Notes under the pieces: model-generated
What the model was told of the DNA's origin: nothing
Databases searched by the model: none
Seen by the model: only the letters and a program-made list of their open reading frames with translations
Shown: positions 60,545 through 64,000 of the stretch, piece by piece
Layout of the letters: every line of letters starts with the position of its first letter
How positions within the stretch are numbered: the first letter of the stretch is position 1
Translations under genes and position numbers: made by a program
Assembly (NCBI RefSeq): GCF_004765795.1
Contig: NZ_SBIV01000003.1
Location: forward strand, 372,001-436,000
Direction of reading: 5' to 3'
From: Halorussus marinus
GTDB taxonomy: Archaea > Halobacteriota > Halobacteria > Halobacteriales > Haladaptataceae
DNA length: 64,000 nt

Positions 60545-60590
60545 CCAGTACAGACCGCAGTATTCCACCTGACGATGGAGGTACCGACCG

Positions 60591-61508
60591 ATGACCGGCG
60601 CGGGCAGTGGCGAACTCATCTTCGGCCACGAGGACTCGTTCCTCGGCTCGCTCGTCGACAGCAACAGCGACGGCACGCCCGACCTCTTCGACTTTGGCCG
60701 GAACGCCGAGCTCACCGAACTTTCGCTGGACAACCAACTCCAGCGGCTCCGCGAAGCCGGCGAGGTCGAGGCGGCCGAGAGCATCAAGCAGAACTTCGAG
60801 GGCGCCGTCGGCGTCACCGCCGTCGTGTCTAGCGACACGTTCAACGAGGTTGAGAAGCTCGTGTTCAACGACGGCGGCACCGGCTTCACGCCCGGGCTCG
60901 CCGCGTCCGGCCGCGTGTTCACCAACGTCCAGTACCCGACAGGGACTGCCGAGCGCGAACTGCTCGGCGTCATCCCGATCGACTTCAGCATCGACTACGA
61001 ACAGGGCGGGATGGTCTCGTACAGCCTGACGATGGCGTACGCCGACGAGCAGCCCGGATCGTCAGTCGACCTGACCACGGCGACCCGAGTCAACGACGGG
61101 ACGTCGGCGCCATTCCACGGGTTCACCCTCACTATCGACGGAACGAGCATCGAGGACCTCCAGTCGTGCTCGCTGTCGATCAGCGAGATCGCGCGCTTCC
61201 AGCGCGGCACGGATCCGACGCCGCTCCGAGCCGTGATCGCGAACCCGTCGACGACGCTCGACGCGACCGCGACGTTCACGTCACCGTCGCGGCTGGAGCT
61301 AGCTCGCGGCGCGGCGAATGGCCCGCCGCCCGACCAGCTGGACAGCGTCACCGGCACGGTCGAAATCGCCGTCGAGGGCTCCACGGTCTCGACGTACGAT
61401 CTCCCGAAGCTGAAGCCGGATTCGTACAACTGGGATAGCGTGATCACGCCGGACGACACGACAGACAGCACGACGTTCCACGTCAACGGCGGGGTGACGG
61501 TCGCATGA
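60591..61508 (+). CDS. Major tail tube protein
   Basis: The 305-residue protein is beta-rich with alternating strands (ELLGVIPIDFSIDYEQGGMVSYSLTMAYAD, FTLTIDGTSIEDLQSCSLSISEIARF), as expected of a tube-forming protein. It stands where siphoviruses have their tube gene, just before the tail chaperones. A perfect GGAGGT at 60577-60582 stands 8 nt before the ATG, the strongest ribosome-binding site in the operon, in keeping with high need for this protein. No sheath gene precedes it. Confidence 0.82.
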   Translation: MTGAGSGELIFGHEDSFLGSLVDSNSDGTPDLFDFGRNAELTELSLDNQLQRLREAGEVEAAESIKQNFEGAVGVTAVVSSDTFNEVEKLVFNDGGTGFTPGLAASGRVFTNVQYPTGTAERELLGVIPIDFSIDYEQGGMVSYSLTMAYADEQPGSSVDLTTATRVNDGTSAPFHGFTLTIDGTSIEDLQSCSLSISEIARFQRGTDPTPLRAVIANPSTTLDATATFTSPSRLELARGAANGPPPDQLDSVTGTVEIAVEGSTVSTYDLPKLKPDSYNWDSVITPDDTTDSTTFHVNGGVTVA

Positions 61509-62038
61509 CGTTCAACGAGACGCACTTCGACTTCGACGACGAGGTTGACCGCCTCGAGGATCGGATTCAGGAGCTCACCGAGGCGCTCGCGGACATCGAC
61601 GACGACAGCCCGCAGGCCCAGCAGTTGGCTTCCCAGAAGCAGGAACTCGCCGCCCAGAAGAAGGGCGTGCTGTGGGCGCGTGGCTTCCCCGAAGACGACG
61701 ACCGCGAGGGCGCGTTCGAGAGCGACGACTTCCCGATGTGGGACGAGGACGTCGACGGCGTCACGCTCGGCGCGGTCCGGGCGAACGTCTACGGCAACAT
61801 CCAGAACGACCTGGAGAGCGACCCGAACGCCGGCGGCGGTACGTCGGCCACGCTACTCGTCGCCGAAGGGACGGTCGAGGCACCATATATTGACGACAGC
61901 ATGACCGACGCACAGCACGCAGGCGTCGTCGGCCAGCTGCATCCGTTCTACCGGAAGTGGGCGGAGGCCCGCATCAGCGAACTCCTGGATCCCGAGGTGG
62001 GAAACGGGAGGTACTCCGCGACCTCGCCCGCGGAGTAG
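61505..62038 (+). CDS. Tail assembly chaperone, short form (gpG-like)
   Basis: The 177-residue protein has an N-terminal coiled coil (DEVDRLEDRIQELTEALADI), an acidic middle and a C-terminal helix region (DAQHAGVVGQLHPFYRKWAEARISELL). By position between tube and tape measure, and because its end overlaps a second frame through a slippery site, it is the gpG-type chaperone. It overlaps the tube gene by 4 nt. Its stop (TAG 62036-62038) overlaps the 3' arm of the frameshift hairpin by two bases. Confidence 0.85.
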   Translation: MTFNETHFDFDDEVDRLEDRIQELTEALADIDDDSPQAQQLASQKQELAAQKKGVLWARGFPEDDDREGAFESDDFPMWDEDVDGVTLGAVRANVYGNIQNDLESDPNAGGGTSATLLVAEGTVEAPYIDDSMTDAQHAGVVGQLHPFYRKWAEARISELLDPEVGNGRYSATSPAE

Positions 62039-62217
62039 CGACCCGGGAGGACGTCTCGCGGCGCGAGGTGTACCGGTACGCGAAGTCGGCGTACATCGAT
62101 CGTGGCGGTAGCCCCCGGGTCTTCGATGAGATGACGTGGGCGGAGATCGAGGACTGGATCGCGATCCACGACATCATGGACGCTCGGCAGTCGTTCGGCG
62201 GGGTCCCCGATGAGTAG
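61505..62217 (+). CDS. Tail assembly chaperone, -1 frameshift fusion (gpGT-like)
   Basis: Ribosomes that slip back one base on G GGA AAC (61999-62005) would continue in the -1 frame to the stop at 62215-62217. This gives a protein of about 237 residues: the first 167 of the short form plus about 70 from the second frame. The second part starts REVLRDLARGVATREDV and has a small helical domain ending in DIMDARQSFGGVPDE. The tail chaperones of phage lambda are made in the same way, with G GGA AAG as slippery site. In tailed phages a small share of ribosomes shifts, giving a few GT fusions per many G proteins. Confidence 0.8.
61999..62037 (+). promoter_or_regulatory. Programmed -1 frameshift signal
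   Basis: The heptamer GGGAAAC (61999-62005) is in the zero frame as G GGA AAC, the X XXY YYZ type. A 6-nt spacer (62006-62011) follows. Then TACTCCGCG (62012-62020) and CGCGGAGTA (62029-62037) form a perfect 9-bp stem with an 8-nt loop. The loop's first seven bases (62021-62027) can also pair with GCGAGGT at 62063-62069, making an H-type pseudoknot possible. The zero-frame stop partly lies in the stem's 3' arm. Confidence 0.82.
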
Positions 62218-62224
62218 CTGGCCC

Positions 62225-62232
62225 TAAATTTA
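62225..62232 (+). promoter_or_regulatory. TATA-type promoter of the lipoprotein moron
   Basis: taaattta lies 27-34 nt before the ATG at 62259, a classical haloarchaeal leaderless promoter inside the late operon, just after the tail-chaperone stop. Confidence 0.6.
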
Positions 62233-62258
62233 AGCGGGCAGAGACAAACAGCCAAGCA

Positions 62259-62636
62259 ATGAGCCTCAGCAGGACCCTCCCCGCAGTTGCTCTTGTCTTG
62301 ATACTGCTCGTTGCAGGGTGTGCCGGGACGGGGACATCAGCGCCGGAAACGACAGAAACCGAAACCGTGGCTGAATTGCCGCTCCGGACGTGGAGCGTGA
62401 CTCAGGACACAACTGATAACGGTAGCACCATCGAAATATCGGGGATGGTCCTTAACACGGGCGAGGAGTCCGTCAGTGGGACGATGGAGGTCGCCCTGCT
62501 GAACGAATCGTCACCCGTGGCAACGCGGACGCTCGAGCTGGAAGACGTTTCACCGGAGGAGCAAGTCGAATTCTCGGTTGAATTCGACATCAACGCGACC
62601 GAAGTCGACGGCCGTCGCATCTCCTTCAGCAGATAA
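62259..62636 (+). CDS. Exported lipoprotein moron between tail chaperones and tape measure
   Basis: The 125-residue protein has a Sec-type signal peptide (LPAVALVLILLVAGC) with lipobox Cys21, a short Thr/Glu-rich linker and a beta-sandwich-like domain (TIEISGMVLNTGEESVSGTMEVALLNESS, then VEFSVEFDINATEV) of the FxLYD/CARDB style. It is not a structural tail protein. With its own promoter and lower GC than neighbours it is a moron. Surface lipoproteins of this kind in phages often block adsorption of related viruses. Confidence 0.75.
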   Translation: MSLSRTLPAVALVLILLVAGCAGTGTSAPETTETETVAELPLRTWSVTQDTTDNGSTIEISGMVLNTGEESVSGTMEVALLNESSPVATRTLELEDVSPEEQVEFSVEFDINATEVDGRRISFSR

Positions 62637-62647
62637 CCGCTATTCAT

Positions 62648-63880
62648 ATGACCGAATTCAGTACAGCAGCACTCCTTGAGGCAGAGGTATCGTCAGCCAG
62701 CCTTCGAGCGGCCCGTGACGACATCGAGTCCGAGCTCGAGAACGCTCTGACTGTCGACGTGAACGCCTCGGCCCAGCTCGCAAACGACGGGGGTGGCGAG
62801 CGGGCTTCGCGGGAGCGGGCGATGTCCCGTCAACTGCTCGACTCTCAGACTGAATCTCTCTCGGAGATCCAGGAGGATCTAGAGGAGCCGCCAGTACTCG
62901 ACGAGTGGGAGATCGAGCACGACCTCAGCCGGACTCGGAACGATTTGCTCCGGAACATGAATGATTCTATCGAGAAAGGCAACCTCTCCAGCCGGGGCGG
63001 AGGCGGTGGTAGCCTGCTGGGGTCGATCGGCGGCGTTCTATCGGTATCCTCACTTCTCGGATCCGTCAGTATCGGAGTTGGGTCGCTGATCGCTTCTCGG
63101 GCGAGTCTCGAAGCATCGGATCTGATCAAGGATGCAGTGTCAATCGGTGAGGGCGCAGTCATCGAAGAAGGAGCGGACATCAGTGCCGCCGCGTTGGTTG
63201 CAAGCGGAGCGACGATCGCCGCGTCTGCGCTTATCGAAAACCCGCTCGGACTACAGGTGAGCGATCTCATCGAGGACGCTGTTGAACTCGTGCCAAGCGA
63301 CCTCATCAGCGAGAAAGCCGACCCTCGCGGTGGGTCCGGCCCCACCAGCGATGGATCGGGGGCGATCGACCCGAGCACGATCGCCGGCGGAGCAGCCCTC
63401 GGCGCCGGCGGTGGGATCGCCGCCTGGCTCGCCAGACAGGGCGGCGCCAGCTCCCTGATCGGCGGCGCCGGCGCGGGCGGAGCCGCCGGCGTCGGCATGC
63501 CCATCCTCACTCCCGAGATGCTCCCCGAAGGGAGTGCGCTGCGGACGAACCCGCGGACGGGCGAGTCGGCGCCGCCGTCGATCCTCACCGAGCAGGGCCG
63601 CAAGGAGCGACTCGGCCCGATCGTCGACTTCATCACCGGCATCGCCGGCGGCGGCAGCGACGGCAAGGGCTCGACGTCCGGGTCGCAGGGATCGACGTCG
63701 TCGAACCAGGCCCGGGACCGCAAGCGGGCCCGTCAAGAGATTACGTACTCGCCGACGTTCAAGCTGGACACGACCGAGCTGGAGCGACGGCAGCGCCAGG
63801 AGCTCCGGAAGCTCGAGCGCCGCATCCAAGAGCTGGAGAACGGCCTTACAGGCGGCAGCGGCGGCCTTCCCGGCCGATAG
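62648..63880 (+). CDS. Tape measure protein (short, putative)
   Basis: The 410-residue protein follows the tail chaperones and so is the likely tape measure. The first 115 residues are helical with a coiled-coil pattern; residues about 120-300 have several hydrophobic Gly/Ala/Ile stretches (GSIGGVLSVSSLLGSVSIGVGSLIA, then AALVASGATIAASALI). The last 50 residues are a coiled coil (LERRQRQELRKLERRIQELE). If length sets tail length by about 0.15 nm per residue, the tail would be near 60 nm. The first half has lower GC than the second, as though joined from two sources. Confidence 0.65.
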   Translation: MTEFSTAALLEAEVSSASLRAARDDIESELENALTVDVNASAQLANDGGGERASRERAMSRQLLDSQTESLSEIQEDLEEPPVLDEWEIEHDLSRTRNDLLRNMNDSIEKGNLSSRGGGGGSLLGSIGGVLSVSSLLGSVSIGVGSLIASRASLEASDLIKDAVSIGEGAVIEEGADISAAALVASGATIAASALIENPLGLQVSDLIEDAVELVPSDLISEKADPRGGSGPTSDGSGAIDPSTIAGGAALGAGGGIAAWLARQGGASSLIGGAGAGGAAGVGMPILTPEMLPEGSALRTNPRTGESAPPSILTEQGRKERLGPIVDFITGIAGGGSDGKGSTSGSQGSTSSNQARDRKRARQEITYSPTFKLDTTELERRQRQELRKLERRIQELENGLTGGSGGLPGR

Positions 63881-63928
63881 CTGGCCGTTCTAGCCACCCC
63901 GTGATTCCGTTTTCAGTACTAATCATCC

Positions 63929-64000
63929 ATGAGTAGCTACGACAAAGCCAAGCTGACACTCCCGCCGTGCGACCCCGCAAACTCGGGGAACGACGTCACT
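63929..64000 (+). CDS. Start of the next viral tail gene (partial)
   Basis: An ATG at 63929 opens a frame that runs to the window's end (24 codons, beginning SSYDKAKLTLPPCDP). It follows the tape measure by 48 nt and probably encodes a distal tail protein; too little is seen to be sure. Confidence 0.55.
   Translation, partial: MSSYDKAKLTLPPCDPANSGNDVT

Larger units (their letters stand above)
45532..64000 (+). mobile_element. Tailed (siphovirus-like) provirus, left part
   Basis: Starting at the 3' end of tRNA-Met and running off the window, all but one gene read rightwards in close order: replication gene, small membrane proteins, TerS, TerL, portal, protease-scaffold, capsid, connectors, tail tube, tail chaperones, tape measure. 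The module order and XkdF/XkdG-like proteins resemble PBSX-type phages. A tail tube without a sheath gene before it suggests a siphovirus. No integrase is in the visible part, so it is probably at the other end. Genes look intact, so the provirus may be functional. Confidence 0.92.

Noticed and set aside
60541-60594. 17-codon open frame between tail terminator and tube genes
   Set aside because: Probably only the spacer that carries the GGAGGT ribosome-binding site for the tube gene; no sign of selection can be seen.
61957-62217. Second chaperone frame as an independent gene starting at 61957
   Set aside because: The ATG lies inside the first chaperone's coding region with no ribosome-binding site, and the part before 62005 is an out-of-frame shadow. 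The slippery heptamer explains the overlap better.
1-64000. CRISPR arrays, insertion sequences, rRNA genes
   Set aside because: No regular direct repeats with spacers, no transposase motifs and no rRNA segments were seen anywhere in the window.

Overview
The window is about 64 kb of a haloarchaeal (class Halobacteria) chromosome. The core is very GC-rich, the predicted proteins are strongly acidic, and many genes look leaderless, with a TATA-like box about 27 nt before the start codon. One tRNA gene carries an archaeal intron, and the gene set includes split GMP synthetase (GuaAb), Trm56, TFS, NurA, halocyanin and bat-type HTH regulators. The genus cannot be fixed from sequence alone.

Layout. 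(1) 1-3822: an AT-richer integrated element that ends in the 3' end of a tRNA-Gly(CCC) gene. It holds a tyrosine recombinase and two genes that may encode nucleases. (2) 3.9-13.1 kb: ordinary chromosome with nadE, an enoyl-CoA hydratase homologue, tRNA-Thr(GGT), an MFS transporter, a PiT-type phosphate permease, a coiled-coil membrane protein, and a sugar-acid dehydratase/SDR pair. (3) 13.2-25.3 kb: a denitrification island. It has copper nitrite reductase (nirK), quinol-type nitric oxide reductase (norB/norZ), a halocyanin, a polytopic membrane protein with conserved histidines, three DUF2249 proteins, two cupins, a haem-synthesis trio (AhbD/NirJ-like radical SAM, HemA-C-terminus-like, protoporphyrinogen-oxidase-like) and a bat-type HTH regulator. 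Ten copies of the inverted repeat CGAA-N4-TTCG (one degenerate) lie at fixed distances from gene starts and appear to tie the island into one regulon. (4) 25.3-45.2 kb: housekeeping and conserved haloarchaeal genes (UspA, receiver domain, TrkA-like, DHDPS-family aldolase, TFS, guaAb, pyrG, PspA, a HEFVH-motif surface protein, NurA, Trm56, NDP-sugar epimerase and others). (5) 45,381-64,000: tRNA-Met(CAT) with an intron of about 77 nt, whose 3' end abuts a tailed-virus provirus that runs off the window.

The provirus reads left to right as small zinc-ribbon genes, a 1255-aa primase-helicase, a winged HTH, small membrane proteins, TerS, TerL, a portal (with a C-terminal KTSC-like domain), an XkdF-type protease-scaffold, major capsid, head-tail connectors, tail tube, tail chaperones and tape measure. 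No sheath gene precedes the tube, so a siphovirus-like tail is likely. Two small genes with their own leaderless promoters, one of them on the opposite strand, interrupt the late operon and look like morons.

The strongest new signal is in the tail chaperone pair. A slippery heptamer G GGA AAC at 61,999-62,005 lies in the right frame, followed by a 6-nt spacer and a perfect 9-bp stem that includes the first two bases of the zero-frame stop codon. The stem's loop can also pair seven bases downstream (possible pseudoknot). This is the layout of a programmed -1 frameshift, here in an archaeal virus. The second strong signal is the spacing of the denitrification palindromes, which also points to a start-site correction for the HemA-like gene.
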